A stretch of DNA of 64,000 nt from Shewanella livingstonensis (GTDB lineage Bacteria; Pseudomonadota; Gammaproteobacteria; Enterobacterales; Shewanellaceae). Location: positions 4,722,001-4,786,000 of the forward strand of contig NZ_CP034015.1 of the NCBI RefSeq assembly GCF_003855395.1. Direction: 5' to 3'. Position numbers and translations under genes: made by a program. The notes under the pieces were generated by a model. It was not told the DNA's origin, ran no database searches, and saw nothing but the letters and a program-made list of their open reading frames with translations. Positions 1 through 9,155 of the stretch are shown here, piece after piece; position 1 is the first letter of the stretch; the number at the start of each line of letters is the position of its first letter.

Positions 1-1
1 T

Positions 2-343
2 AAACTCATTTACATGGATGAAGTCGGTACCCCTGATTCATCACGTATCTGGGATGGCGCGGCTTATCGCGAAGGTAAGATTGTTGAAAATTCAAAAGAA
101 GGTTTTCGTCAGTTTTTATTAAACCACTTTGACGATGCTGATATTTTGTTAAACAAAGACAGAATGCCTGAACGTGAAACGCTTGCTCGTGACAACGACT
201 TGCCATTAAACGCAATGATGAATGTATCACGCACTTATATTGGGGTTGCTGAAAAAGTCACCGGAGCCACAATTCCATTACCTAGCAATCCAAAAGCTGA
301 CATCATTAAAGTGTTACGTGAACAGTATGATTTAATTGTATAA
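2..343 (+). CDS. purC: Phosphoribosylaminoimidazole-succinocarboxamide synthase, C-terminal part
   Basis: The window opens inside this gene; the reading frame runs from base 2 to a TAA at 341-343, giving the last 113 or so residues. PurC (SAICAR synthetase) joins aspartate to CAIR in purine biosynthesis, in the cytoplasm. The segment [12 protein letters not shown] is the conserved late motif of the family (DE-TPDSSR-W), followed by the GxxxREGK-like stretch and a C-terminal tail typical of the longer, roughly 360-residue form found in Shewanella. The ATG at 14 is internal, not a start. A strong terminator follows immediately. Identification is by motif memory; the N-terminal catalytic half is outside the window. 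Confidence 0.88.
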   Translation, partial: KLIYMDEVGTPDSSRIWDGAAYREGKIVENSKEGFRQFLLNHFDDADILLNKDRMPERETLARDNDLPLNAMMNVSRTYIGVAEKVTGATIPLPSNPKADIIKVLREQYDLIV

Positions 344-357
344 AGATTATACAACCT

Positions 358-386
358 AATAAGGCGCCTATGGCGCCTTATTTTAT
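358..386 (+). terminator. Rho-independent terminator of purC
   Basis: Perfect 11-bp inverted repeat, AATAAGGCGCC (358-368) and GGCGCCTTATT (372-382), with a 3-nt loop and a T-rich tail, 15 bases after the purC stop. Confidence 0.9.
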
Positions 387-740
387 ACTAACGACACCAT
401 ACCTGTAACAAACAGTGTTAAAAACTCGCTTATAGAAATTGATCATAGCCATTGAGCATTAAGAATAGCCCACTTAGCAATACACCCTCCCGCCAAAAAA
501 TCCAACCACAGCTAGCATATAAGCCTTTGCTGCTATCTGAGCGAATGATCAACGACAGTATCACCTAGCAAAAAATGCTTCGCAATGAATAACATTTACA
601 AAACTTATCTTTTGTAAATGATAATGATTTTCATTTGATGTAAGTGTACTATCCTAACGGTTAAATAATTGATACTCAAAACCACCACTCATAACACACA
701 GAACATGGATTTGTTCATAGCGGTTAAAGATGATAACACC
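387..740. other. Intergenic region upstream of siderophore receptor
   Basis: About 350 bases without a convincing gene. The first 230 bases show nothing I can name. The last 120 hold the Fur box listed separately and presumably the promoter of the receptor. Confidence 0.6.
620..638 (+). promoter_or_regulatory. Fur box
   Basis: The 19-mer GATAATGATTTTCATTTGA matches the classical Fur consensus GATAATGATAATCATTATC at 14 of 19 positions, including the whole left half. It lies about 100 bp upstream of the receptor ATG, where iron-bound Fur would repress transcription. Confidence 0.8.
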
Positions 741-2885
741 ATGAAATTAAATAAAATTAGTTTAGCTGTATTATGTGCCATCAGCCTCAGTCAACAGGCT
801 ATTGCCGCCGACACAATGCCTGATGAAACCGCTAAAAAAGAAAATATTGAAACCATTGAAGTAAAAGGCAGTTACATTGCTGGCTATAACGCCCACTCAG
901 CCAGCGGCGCATCACGTTTAGACTTAGCCATTACCGATATTCCCCAATCTGTTTCAGTCATTACCGATGCCCAATTGCAAGATTTTCAGTTGCATGACAT
1001 TAACGCGGCACTCGATACTGCTACAGGTGTCAATGTTGAACGCATTGAGACTGACCGTACGTATTATACCGCTCGTGGTTTTGACATTACGAACTTCCAA
1101 ATCGATGGTATTGGTTTACCGCTAACATCTGGTAACAACCATGCCGATGAAGACACTGCCATTTACGATCGTATTGAGGTCATCCGTGGAGCAAACGGTT
1201 TAATGACTGGCGTAGGTAATCCATCGGCAACCATTAACTTCATTCGTAAACGCCCAACAGCAGACAATCAACTTACGGTTAATGGTACTTATGGCAGCTT
1301 TAATAATACCCGCTTAGAAGCAGACGGAACGGTCAGAATAAATGACACCTTTGCCGCTCGGGCAGTTGCCGTGACCCAAAGCAAAGATTCTTACTTAGAT
1401 CGCTACCAAACAGACAAAAATGTCTTTTATGTGTTTTTAGAAGCCAACTTATCTGACGACACGAGCTTGTCACTAAGCCACAGTTACATGAGTAATGATG
1501 CTACCGGCAATAACTGGGGCGCGTTACCGTTATATTATACTGACGGCAGCGCGACTAATTACGACAGGTCGACCAATACCTCTGCCGACTGGTCAAACTG
1601 GCAAGTTGTTAAAAATAATACTGTGTTAGAGCTTAGCCATCATTTTAATGATGATTGGCGTTTACGGGCGACTTATTCACATAAAACAACCGATGAAGAC
1701 ACTGAGCTATTTTATGTTTTCGGCACGCCAGACAAGGATACCGAATTAGGCTTAACCGGTTATGGTAGCGAATATGATTTAGATGATAAGCATGACCTAA
1801 TCGATATGTATGTTGATGGTAACTTCAGCTTGTTCGGCCGAGATCATCAGATTGTAGCGGGGGTGAATTACTCTAAAATGAGCTACACCGACAGCTCACT
1901 TTACGATTACACTACCGGCAACGGCTTCCCCAAGATGCCAGATCTCAACACCTGGGACGGCAATACACCAAAGCCGACCTTCAAAGATAGCTTACGTGGC
2001 AGTGATGTCTCGCGTGAACAGCAAGCCGCCTATTTCACCGGACGATTTAACATCGTTGATGATTTGCACGTTATCGTTGGTGGTCGCTACAACGACTGGC
2101 AGGCAGAAGGTGTGTCTTATGAAGTGGACCAAGAAGCTGACTACCAAAAGTTTATCCCTTATTTAGGCGCCGTTTATCGCTTTATGCCAGAGTTAGTGGC
2201 TTATGCAAGCTACACAGAAACCTTTGTACAGCAAGATGAAGTGGACATTGACAATCGATTCCTTGATCCCATTACCGGTGAAAGCCGTGAAATTGGTTTA
2301 AAAAGTGAATTGTTTAATGGACGTTTAATTGCCAGCCTAGCCTACTTTGATGTGGTTCAAACCAATATAGCAGTACTTGACCCTGCCACTGTAGGGTTAC
2401 CAATAGACTTACAGAAGTATTATGGTTCCGACGGTATCAGCAGCACAGGTTATGAAATCGATATTGCTGGTGAAATTTATTCAGGCCTTAATGTCAGTAT
2501 TGGTTATACCGATTTTGATATCGAAGGTGATGATATCGTTGCAGCTTACACACCGAGCAAGTTATTCAAACTAGCAGCCACTTATGACTTTGAAACCATT
2601 GAAGGATTTTCTGTAGGCATGAACATGCGTTGGCAAGACGACATCTCACGTAATCAAGGAGTAGTTGCTGCGGGGTTTGACAATACTGGCGCTGACATCG
2701 TAACCAAACAAGACGCGTACGCAATTATCGATTTAATGGCGAAGTATCAAATTACCGACAATTTAGGTTTAGCCGTTAATGCCAATAATGTCGGCGATGA
2801 AAAATACATTAATAGCTTATATTGGGCCCAAGGGTATTACGGCGCACCAGCCAATTATAGCGCGACCTTAACCTGGAAGATGTAG
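741..2885 (+). CDS. TonB-dependent ferric-siderophore receptor
   Basis: Outer-membrane gated beta-barrel (714 aa) that would import a ferric siderophore using TonB energy. I chose the ATG at 741 because it begins a clean signal peptide (MKLNKISLAVLCAISLSQQ, cleavage after AIA-A); an upstream in-frame TTG at 669 would bury it. The plug domain follows at about residues 45-170 (PQSVSVITDAQLQDF, then RGFDITNFQIDGIG and IEVIRGANGLMTGVGNPS), and the barrel ends in an aromatic C-terminal strand (YSATLTWKM). The layout resembles FhuE/FpvA-type hydroxamate receptors but lacks the extra N-terminal signalling domain. A Fur box upstream and a PepSY-TM protein downstream support an iron role. The exact siderophore cannot be told. 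Confidence 0.9.
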   Translation: MKLNKISLAVLCAISLSQQAIAADTMPDETAKKENIETIEVKGSYIAGYNAHSASGASRLDLAITDIPQSVSVITDAQLQDFQLHDINAALDTATGVNVERIETDRTYYTARGFDITNFQIDGIGLPLTSGNNHADEDTAIYDRIEVIRGANGLMTGVGNPSATINFIRKRPTADNQLTVNGTYGSFNNTRLEADGTVRINDTFAARAVAVTQSKDSYLDRYQTDKNVFYVFLEANLSDDTSLSLSHSYMSNDATGNNWGALPLYYTDGSATNYDRSTNTSADWSNWQVVKNNTVLELSHHFNDDWRLRATYSHKTTDEDTELFYVFGTPDKDTELGLTGYGSEYDLDDKHDLIDMYVDGNFSLFGRDHQIVAGVNYSKMSYTDSSLYDYTTGNGFPKMPDLNTWDGNTPKPTFKDSLRGSDVSREQQAAYFTGRFNIVDDLHVIVGGRYNDWQAEGVSYEVDQEADYQKFIPYLGAVYRFMPELVAYASYTETFVQQDEVDIDNRFLDPITGESREIGLKSELFNGRLIASLAYFDVVQTNIAVLDPATVGLPIDLQKYYGSDGISSTGYEIDIAGEIYSGLNVSIGYTDFDIEGDDIVAAYTPSKLFKLAATYDFETIEGFSVGMNMRWQDDISRNQGVVAAGFDNTGADIVTKQDAYAIIDLMAKYQITDNLGLAVNANNVGDEKYINSLYWAQGYYGAPANYSATLTWKM

Positions 2886-2898
2886 CGTAAAGCACGAC

Positions 2899-2934
2899 GA
2901 AACCCAGTGGATGGCCACACCTTCACTGGGTTTC
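2899..2934 (+). terminator. Hairpin after receptor gene
   Basis: Perfect 11-bp inverted repeat GAAACCCAGTG / CACTGGGTTTC with a 14-nt loop, 14 bases after the receptor stop. The following T tract is short (TTTCCCTCCT), so it may only partly terminate and let some transcription reach the PepSY gene. Confidence 0.6.
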
Positions 2935-2986
2935 CCTCCTTGGTATTAGTGACGCTCGCAACATTCAATGATGAAAAAGAATACTC

Positions 2987-4090
2987 ATGAGAAAAAGCTT
3001 ATTTAAATGGCACTCCTATGGTGCCCTTATTGCCATGCTACCGTTATTGGTTATTTCAATAACCGGTAGCATTTTAGTATTTAAAGTCGAAATAGACAGT
3101 CTGCTTCGCCCTGCCCACATGATCGTTGATGCAACGCCTTCGACCTCAAGGGTCAGCTTAGACACCCTAATGAATACCTTACTGGTTGCAAACCCCGAGT
3201 TTGAGTTGGGCGGCTGGGAAATATTTGATGATAAATCACGTTCAGATGCCGGATACATTATTAGGCGTGGCACTGAAGATTGGTCTAAAGTGTATATAAA
3301 TCAATATAGTGGCCAGTTACTCTCCGAGCCACAATCTTTAGAACACTATCTCACCGACTGGTTACTTGAACTCCACTACACGTTTCTGTTTCATGTTGCA
3401 GGAACCTCGGTAGCATTAGTCGTGGGAATTATTATGCTGTTTTTAGGCATCAGTGGCATGATCATATATCGCCGCTTTTGGGCTAAATTATTCACTTTAC
3501 GTTTTAAGGCTGTTCGCCGAATACTGTTTAGTGACATTCATAAATTTATTGGTATTTTAAGCTCACCGGTACTCATTATTATTGCCCTAACGGGTGTGTA
3601 TTGGAACTTTATCAGTATCCAACATGAACTCACGGAACATGCTAATAGTGAACAAACTTATGTTACCGCGCCACGCCATAACCCCGAGATTTCATTTGAA
3701 GCTTTAATGCAGCAAACCGAAGTTGAAATGACTAGCTATAAAGCAGGCTACCTCACTATGCCCTTTGAAGCCGGTCGAGACATTACTTTTTATGGCAAAG
3801 TAGATAGTAGTAATCCCTTCAATAGCGAATACGCGAGTTTTGTCAGCTTTGACCGAACTACAGGGTTATTGTTAGCAAAGCAAGACATTCGACAAGCTGA
3901 CACTCTCAGCGTATTTCTAGACAGTTTTCGTAAATTACATTTCGGCTATATTGGTGGCTTATTCACTCGGATCATATGGTGCATTGTTGGCTTAATGCCA
4001 ATGATATTAGCTTTTACTGGGCTCTATTTGTATTGGTATCGCCGTAAAAAACGAGTTAAATCAATACATAACCGTCACCAACAGCGTTAA
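2987..4090 (+). CDS. PepSY-associated TM helix protein (PiuB-like, probable siderophore-iron reductase)
   Basis: Inner-membrane protein of 367 aa with four main transmembrane segments: about residues 16-36 (GALIAMLPLLVISITGSILV), 133-160, 185-207 and 325-350. The first helix starts with WHSYGALIA, the W-H-x-x-G family signature, and the last ends with LYLYWYRRKK. Periplasmic PepSY-like stretches lie between the helices. Relatives sit beside TonB receptors and are thought to reduce or release siderophore iron in the periplasm, with conserved histidines that could bind haem. Its place 101 bases after the receptor, behind the same Fur box, fits iron acquisition; the reductase role is inferred from family knowledge. 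Confidence 0.82.
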   Translation: MRKSLFKWHSYGALIAMLPLLVISITGSILVFKVEIDSLLRPAHMIVDATPSTSRVSLDTLMNTLLVANPEFELGGWEIFDDKSRSDAGYIIRRGTEDWSKVYINQYSGQLLSEPQSLEHYLTDWLLELHYTFLFHVAGTSVALVVGIIMLFLGISGMIIYRRFWAKLFTLRFKAVRRILFSDIHKFIGILSSPVLIIIALTGVYWNFISIQHELTEHANSEQTYVTAPRHNPEISFEALMQQTEVEMTSYKAGYLTMPFEAGRDITFYGKVDSSNPFNSEYASFVSFDRTTGLLLAKQDIRQADTLSVFLDSFRKLHFGYIGGLFTRIIWCIVGLMPMILAFTGLYLYWYRRKKRVKSIHNRHQQR

Positions 4091-4404
4091 ATATTTAATC
4101 ATCTATATTGGAACCTTGCGCACCTATTGTTGCCAAACGAGCATAAATCAATCAACAATTTCAGTTTTACCCACTCGCTGACAGATGATAAAAAAGGATT
4201 ATAGTCTTAATCCTTTTTTATCATCTATCGCTTTTCAATTGTAGAGTATTTACTCAACATCTATTGTTTATTCAACAGATTCTGCTAACTTGTTTATAGT
4301 GTTACCTTGCACACATACTGTGCAATTGTTTGCGCCAGCGCACAAAAATGGCCATACTAAATTTATTTAGACACACAATAACAATAATGAACATGGAAGC
4401 GTCG
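4091..4404. other. Intergenic region with one strong hairpin
   Basis: About 310 bases between the PepSY gene and the acyl-CoA synthetase. It contains the 18-bp perfect hairpin listed separately; otherwise I see no gene or named site. Confidence 0.5.
4184..4225. terminator. Long perfect hairpin, bidirectional terminator
   Basis: Two 18-nt arms (4184-4201 and 4208-4225) are exact reverse complements around a 6-nt loop. The arms carry A6 and T6 tracts, so it can act as an intrinsic terminator on either strand; here it closes the receptor/PepSY unit. Confidence 0.85.
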
Positions 4405-6060
4405 ATGGAAAATTTAATTAAAACTCCTGTTGAGATGTTGTCTCATTGGGTTGATACACAAGGTGACAAAGTTTACCTTCGCCAGCCGATTGACGGTAAG
4501 TATGTGGATTTCACATGGCGTGAAGTTCAACAAAAAATGCAACAAATTGCCGGTTCGCTGCGTCATTTAGGTCTAGAGCGCGGCGATAAAGTAGCTGTGC
4601 TGTCTAAAAACTGTGCTGAATGGTTTATTGTCGATTTAGCACTAATGTACGGTGGTTACGTTAGCGTGCCTGTTTATCCGACCGCTAATGCCGAAACGAT
4701 TCGTTACATACTTGAACACAGTGGTGCCAAAGCCATCTTTACCGGCAAACTCGATCATTGGGCTGAACAAGAAGCCGCTGTCGGTGGTGAAATTCTTCGC
4801 TTAGCTATGCCTTATGACACCATGCCAGCTCAGTATCATTGGCACCAGCTATTAACACTGGGTAAACCGCTCGTCGATGAAGTGTTACCAAGCGCTGATC
4901 AAATCATGACGCTCATTTATACTTCGGGTTCAACCGGCAGGCCAAAAGGTGCGATACAAACCTTCACCAGCTATGGCTGGGCCTGTGAAGCGGTGATCCG
5001 TGACTTACAAGCGAATACCACTGACCGATTATTATCTTATTTACCATTAGCCCACATTACTGAACGCGTGGCTATTGAAGGTTCATCATTCTATTCAGGG
5101 GCAACGGTTTCTTTTGTTGAAGGTCTAGACTCATTTGTTGATGACATTCAGCGCTGTAGACCAACGATATTTTTCTCTGTGCCACGTTTATGGACAGTAT
5201 TCCAACTCAATATCATCAACAAAATTGGCGAGAAAAAACTTAAAACCTTACTTAAACTGCCTATTATTAGCAGTATCGTTAAACGTAAAATTAAAATTGG
5301 TTTGGGGTTAGATCAATCTCGCTTAAACGGTTCGGGCTCAGCGCCTATCCCACCATCATTAATACAATGGTATAACAGCATCGGTATTGATATTTGTGAA
5401 GCATGGGGAATGACCGAAAACTGCGCATACTCGATTATTAACTATCCATTTAATGTCAAGAAAATCGGTACGGTTGGCCGTCCGGTTGAAGGATGTTTAG
5501 TGCGTCAAACCGAACAAGGTGAGCTATTAGTAAAAAGCCCTGGTTTAATGAGCGGCTATTACTTACAAGAAGAAGCTACCGCGGCTGCATTTACTGAAGA
5601 TGGCTTTTTCTACACCGGCGATTTATGTGAAATTGATGCCGACGGTTATATCGATATTACGGGTAGAGTCAAAGACAACTTTAAAACGTCAAAAGGTAAA
5701 TATGTCGCTCCGGTGCCGATTGAACGTAAATTGGCTCAAGATTCACATATTGAATTAATCTGTGTAATTGGCTCTGGCTTACCTCATCCGGTGGCGTTGG
5801 CACAACTTTCTGAAGGCTCAAAATTGCAGCCTCGTGAGGAAGTGAGAACCTCATTAAAAGCGACGCTTGACAGCATTAATCCAAATCTTGAGTCACATGA
5901 GCATATTGATGCGATTATAATCGTAAATGATGACTGGACCATTGAAAACGATGTACTAACACCGACGTTAAAAATTAAACGTCACGTGCTTGAAAAAGCA
6001 TTTAGCACCAAAGTAGACGGTGTTCGCGGCGCTAAAATACGCTGGGAAGACGAGTTGTAA
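4405..6060 (+). CDS. Long-chain acyl-CoA synthetase (AMP-forming)
   Basis: A 551-aa ligase of the ANL superfamily, which activates a fatty acid as acyl-AMP and then forms acyl-CoA. Seen motifs: the ATP-binding loop LIYTSGSTGRPKGA, the adenine-binding EAWGMTEN, and YTGDLCEIDADGYIDITGR followed by the hinge and the KGKYVAPVPIE segment. The latter layout resembles the FAA1-like (COG1022) long-chain branch. The ATG at 4405 is preferred because GGAAG sits five bases before it; an upstream in-frame TTG at 4330 lacks support. It is monocistronic between two strong terminators, so the context says little about its physiological substrate. Confidence 0.87.
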   Translation: MENLIKTPVEMLSHWVDTQGDKVYLRQPIDGKYVDFTWREVQQKMQQIAGSLRHLGLERGDKVAVLSKNCAEWFIVDLALMYGGYVSVPVYPTANAETIRYILEHSGAKAIFTGKLDHWAEQEAAVGGEILRLAMPYDTMPAQYHWHQLLTLGKPLVDEVLPSADQIMTLIYTSGSTGRPKGAIQTFTSYGWACEAVIRDLQANTTDRLLSYLPLAHITERVAIEGSSFYSGATVSFVEGLDSFVDDIQRCRPTIFFSVPRLWTVFQLNIINKIGEKKLKTLLKLPIISSIVKRKIKIGLGLDQSRLNGSGSAPIPPSLIQWYNSIGIDICEAWGMTENCAYSIINYPFNVKKIGTVGRPVEGCLVRQTEQGELLVKSPGLMSGYYLQEEATAAAFTEDGFFYTGDLCEIDADGYIDITGRVKDNFKTSKGKYVAPVPIERKLAQDSHIELICVIGSGLPHPVALAQLSEGSKLQPREEVRTSLKATLDSINPNLESHEHIDAIIIVNDDWTIENDVLTPTLKIKRHVLEKAFSTKVDGVRGAKIRWEDEL

Positions 6061-6089
6061 TTAATAATTTATATTTGTTGTTTTACTCG

Positions 6090-6122
6090 AAAAAAATACA
6101 CGCTAACAGCGTGTATTTTTTT
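6090..6122. terminator. Bidirectional terminator after acyl-CoA synthetase
   Basis: Perfect 15-bp inverted repeat, AAAAAAATACACGCT and AGCGTGTATTTTTTT, with an AAC loop. Confidence 0.92.
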
Positions 6123-6202
6123 GACATATTCTGTCAATATACGCGCAAGTTAATAGGCAGTGCTACTTTAGTGCGGCTTAACATCACAAGGCAGAAACAA
6201 TC

Positions 6203-7132
6203 ATGTTAATTGCGTTATCCATCATTGGCGGTTTTATCATTTTAACCTTTGGCGCCGAGGCCTTAGTTCGCGGAGCAAGTGCTGTTGCACTGCGTTTAGG
6301 TATTGCACCGCTTATCATTGGCTTAACCATTGTGGCATTTGGTACCAGTGCACCAGAATTAGCAGTGAGCGTAAAATCTGCGTTAGCAGGTAACCCAGGT
6401 ATTGCTTTAGGCAATGTTGTTGGATCAAACATTGTTAATATTGGCCTAATTTTAGCCATTACAGCACTCATTCGACCTATTACTGTACATTCTCAAATGG
6501 TAAGACGTGATATTCCCATCATGATTGCCGCGTCGATTTTTGTATGGTGTTTGTTACTTGATGGTGAAGTCAGCTTCATAGACGGCGCAATATTATTTAG
6601 CTTACTTATCGGCTATCTTGTATTTAGTTATATTAGTTCGAAAAATAATCCTGAAGAATTAGATATCGACACTAAACCACAAAATCCACTACTGTCCATT
6701 GCGCTTATTGCCGTTGGTATATCTATGTTAGTTGGCGGGGGGATTTTGTTTGTTGATGGCGCTGTCGATTTGGCCAAACAGTTTGGCATCAGCGAAGTCA
6801 TTATCGGTTTAACAATTGTGGCGATAGGAACCAGCATGCCTGAACTTGTTACGTCGGTTATGGCGGCATTAAAAGGTCAAAGCGATATTGCCATCGGTAA
6901 CGTTGTGGGATCAAATATTTTTAATGTGCTGGGCATTTTGGGCGCGACAGCATTAATTCATCCGGTATCTGCTGCAGGCTTTAATGACATAGACTTTATG
7001 GTCATGGTTATCTTCGCCATTATGGTGTTACCTTTCGCATGGAGTGGCTTAAGAATTGGCCGTCGTGAAGGTGGAGTGTTACTTGCGGGTTACCTTGGTT
7101 ATACCAGTTACTTAGTGATGCAAGTGGTTTAA
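6203..7132 (+). CDS. yrbG: Calcium/sodium antiporter, YrbG family
   Basis: Integral membrane exchanger of 309 aa in the CaCA superfamily, moving Na+ against Ca2+. Two inverted alpha-repeats are visible: IIGLTIVAFGTSAPELAVS with GNVVGSNIVN in the first half (about residues 35-85) and IIGLTIVAIGTSMPELVTS with GNVVGSNIFN in the second (about 200-250). The paired acidic residues of the two GTS-PEL motifs are the cation-binding glutamates of the family. The protein is hydrophobic throughout, about ten helices. It stands alone between two terminators. Confidence 0.92.
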   Translation: MLIALSIIGGFIILTFGAEALVRGASAVALRLGIAPLIIGLTIVAFGTSAPELAVSVKSALAGNPGIALGNVVGSNIVNIGLILAITALIRPITVHSQMVRRDIPIMIAASIFVWCLLLDGEVSFIDGAILFSLLIGYLVFSYISSKNNPEELDIDTKPQNPLLSIALIAVGISMLVGGGILFVDGAVDLAKQFGISEVIIGLTIVAIGTSMPELVTSVMAALKGQSDIAIGNVVGSNIFNVLGILGATALIHPVSAAGFNDIDFMVMVIFAIMVLPFAWSGLRIGRREGGVLLAGYLGYTSYLVMQVV

Positions 7133-7164
7133 GTGACTCGCCGCATCAACTGCTTATTTGTAAC

Positions 7165-7190
7165 AAGGCCGAATGAAAATTCGGCCTTTT
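7165..7190 (+). terminator. Terminator after yrbG-like gene
   Basis: Inverted repeat AAGGCCGAAT / ATTCGGCCTT with a GAAA loop and a T run. Confidence 0.92.
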
Positions 7191-7317
7191 TTATAAAGAA
7201 CATGACATTTGTCATCCTATTTTAGTGACCTTTGTGTCTGCTAATCACTTAGTGCTATCTGCATACTAAGCCTATCCCAACAACAACTTGTTTGGATTAA
7301 CTTACCCGGAGATAGCC

Positions 7318-7998
7318 ATGAAAACATTACTACTAATCACTAGCCTAACCTTAGTCAGTCAAACTAGCTTTGCTAATATCAGTGACATTGATGCAGCCGC
7401 TAACACCATGAATATCAGTGAGCTAACTCAATATAGCCAAAACAGTAGCAACTATGAAAAAGCCTATGCCAATTACCGCCTAGCCATTACAGCCAACATT
7501 ATAGGTCAACGCGTAATCGCTGCTCAGTCGTTAACTCAAGCCCAGCAAACCCTCGAAACCATGCTAGATCAACAAACCTCGGCTGACTCACAAGCACTGC
7601 TAGCGGCGGTTTATGGTATGCAAATCGCTGTTGATAATAGTAAAGGTATGACGTTGGGCATGGAAACAACCCAGTTATTACAACAAGCCACAGAACTGGA
7701 ACCCAATAATCCACGTGTTAGTTTAGTCAAAGCAATTAACGCCTTCTATACCCCTGGTGCATTTGGCGGTGGACTGGATAAAGCACAAACCTTAGCCAGC
7801 CAAGCCATTACCCTGTATGACCTACCTTGTGACACGATTTGTTGGGGACACGCCGAAGCTTACACATGGAGAGGCTTAGCAAAACAAGAGCAAGGCAACT
7901 TGAGTGGAGCAATGCAAGACTGGCAAGCAGCGATGGATATTGACCCACAATATGGTTGGGCAAAATTTCTATTAAACCAACAGGCTGCTAAGCAATAG
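7318..7998 (+). CDS. Exported tetratricopeptide-like protein of unknown role
   Basis: A 226-aa protein with a clear signal peptide (MKTLLLITSLTLVSQTSFA), so periplasmic. The rest is alpha-helical and Ala/Gln-rich with TPR-like spacing, best seen in WGHAEAYTWRGLAKQEQGN followed by LSGAMQDWQAAMDIDPQYG near the C-terminus. I chose ATG 7318, which follows CGGAGAT, over an in-frame TTG at 7288. It lies 65 bases upstream of the sensor kinase gene on the same strand, so it may share a transcript with it. TPR proteins mediate protein contacts; no specific partner can be named. Confidence 0.75.
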   Translation: MKTLLLITSLTLVSQTSFANISDIDAAANTMNISELTQYSQNSSNYEKAYANYRLAITANIIGQRVIAAQSLTQAQQTLETMLDQQTSADSQALLAAVYGMQIAVDNSKGMTLGMETTQLLQQATELEPNNPRVSLVKAINAFYTPGAFGGGLDKAQTLASQAITLYDLPCDTICWGHAEAYTWRGLAKQEQGNLSGAMQDWQAAMDIDPQYGWAKFLLNQQAAKQ

Positions 7999-8063
7999 TC
8001 ACTATGGTTTATAACTTGAGTTAACGCGCAGTTACTCTATGATTAACTGCGCTAGGAGGCACT

Positions 8064-9155
8064 ATGACACTCAGTTTATCGACAAATAAAGAACAAAGTT
8101 ACGAGCAAAAAACCGCGTGGGTTTACCTCATCAATTTAGGTTTTTACTTTATTCCGCTGTATTTTATGGCCGGACAATGGTTAAAAATCACCTTCGCATT
8201 GTTATTGCTAGTCCCTTTTATTATTGGCTATTTTGGGGCCTATAACAGCACAAAAGAGCAAGCATTTCGACCGATTTCACTCATGTTAGTCACCGCTATT
8301 GCCTCTGGATTTTTAACCAGCGGCGCGATTTCCTTATTCAGCTTTTGTTGTTTCTTTATTGGCTTTTTCTACTCACTCCGTACTGCAATATTGAGTTTTA
8401 TTGGACTAAGCATCTTGCTTTTAAGCATTAACCTTGGCGTGGGTTACTCTGGTTACTTCTTTACTCTTTATGGTATGGGCATATGTTTTGGCGTAGGTGT
8501 ATTTGGCATTATTGAACAAAACCGCCAACACATAAAACGCCAGCAGCAACAATCTAAAGATGAAATCACTCACCTCGCCACTGCACTAGAACGCGAACGG
8601 ATTGCCCGTGATCTGCATGATGTAATGGGTCATCATTTAGCCTCAATAGCCTTAAAAGCAGAACTGGCCGATAAACTCATCAGCGCCGGTAAAATGGTGC
8701 AGGCGCAGCAACAAATTAGTCAGGTCAGCCAGATAACCCGCGACTGCTTAAGCCAAATTCGCCAAACCGTGACAGACTATAAACACCAAGGCTTAGCGCA
8801 AACCTTAAATACCTTAGCCCAAACGTTGCGTGATAACTCTGTCGCTGTCACGCTAGAGGGGCAATGGCCTAAGCTGAATAACTTAACCGAATCACAACTT
8901 TGCCTGATACTAACTGAGCTGGTAAACAATACCATTAAGCATAGCCAAGCTGACCATTGCACTATATTAACCCACACACAACAAGATCAAATATCGCTGC
9001 AATATATTGAAAACAGTGCCATAAACACCTTTGTTGAAGGTAACGGACTTAAAGGCATAAAAGAGCGAGCAACATTATTACATGCTGAGGTGCAATACCA
9101 ATTAACGCCACAATTTGTTGTCACTATCACCTTGCCATTAGCTGAGGCCACATGA
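8064..9155 (+). CDS. Sensor histidine kinase, DesK/LiaS (HisKA_3) type
   Basis: Inner-membrane kinase of 363 aa. Residues about 17-150 form five or six hydrophobic segments with almost no periplasmic loops, a layout of kinases sensing the membrane itself (DesK, LiaS). The dimerisation/phosphoacceptor helix follows with ERERIARDLHDVMGHHL, phosphorylated histidine H185, then an ATPase domain with N-box ELVNNTIKHS and G-box GNGLKGIKERA. AGGAGG at 8054-8059 supports the start. Its stop overlaps the next gene by 4 bases (ATGA), so it pairs with that response regulator. The signal is unknown; membrane fluidity or cell-wall stress are possibilities from the family. Confidence 0.88.
   Translation: MTLSLSTNKEQSYEQKTAWVYLINLGFYFIPLYFMAGQWLKITFALLLLVPFIIGYFGAYNSTKEQAFRPISLMLVTAIASGFLTSGAISLFSFCCFFIGFFYSLRTAILSFIGLSILLLSINLGVGYSGYFFTLYGMGICFGVGVFGIIEQNRQHIKRQQQQSKDEITHLATALERERIARDLHDVMGHHLASIALKAELADKLISAGKMVQAQQQISQVSQITRDCLSQIRQTVTDYKHQGLAQTLNTLAQTLRDNSVAVTLEGQWPKLNNLTESQLCLILTELVNNTIKHSQADHCTILTHTQQDQISLQYIENSAINTFVEGNGLKGIKERATLLHAEVQYQLTPQFVVTITLPLAEAT

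Noticed and set aside
669..740. N-terminal extension of the siderophore receptor from a TTG
   Set aside because: It would hide the signal peptide at 741; no ribosome-binding site.
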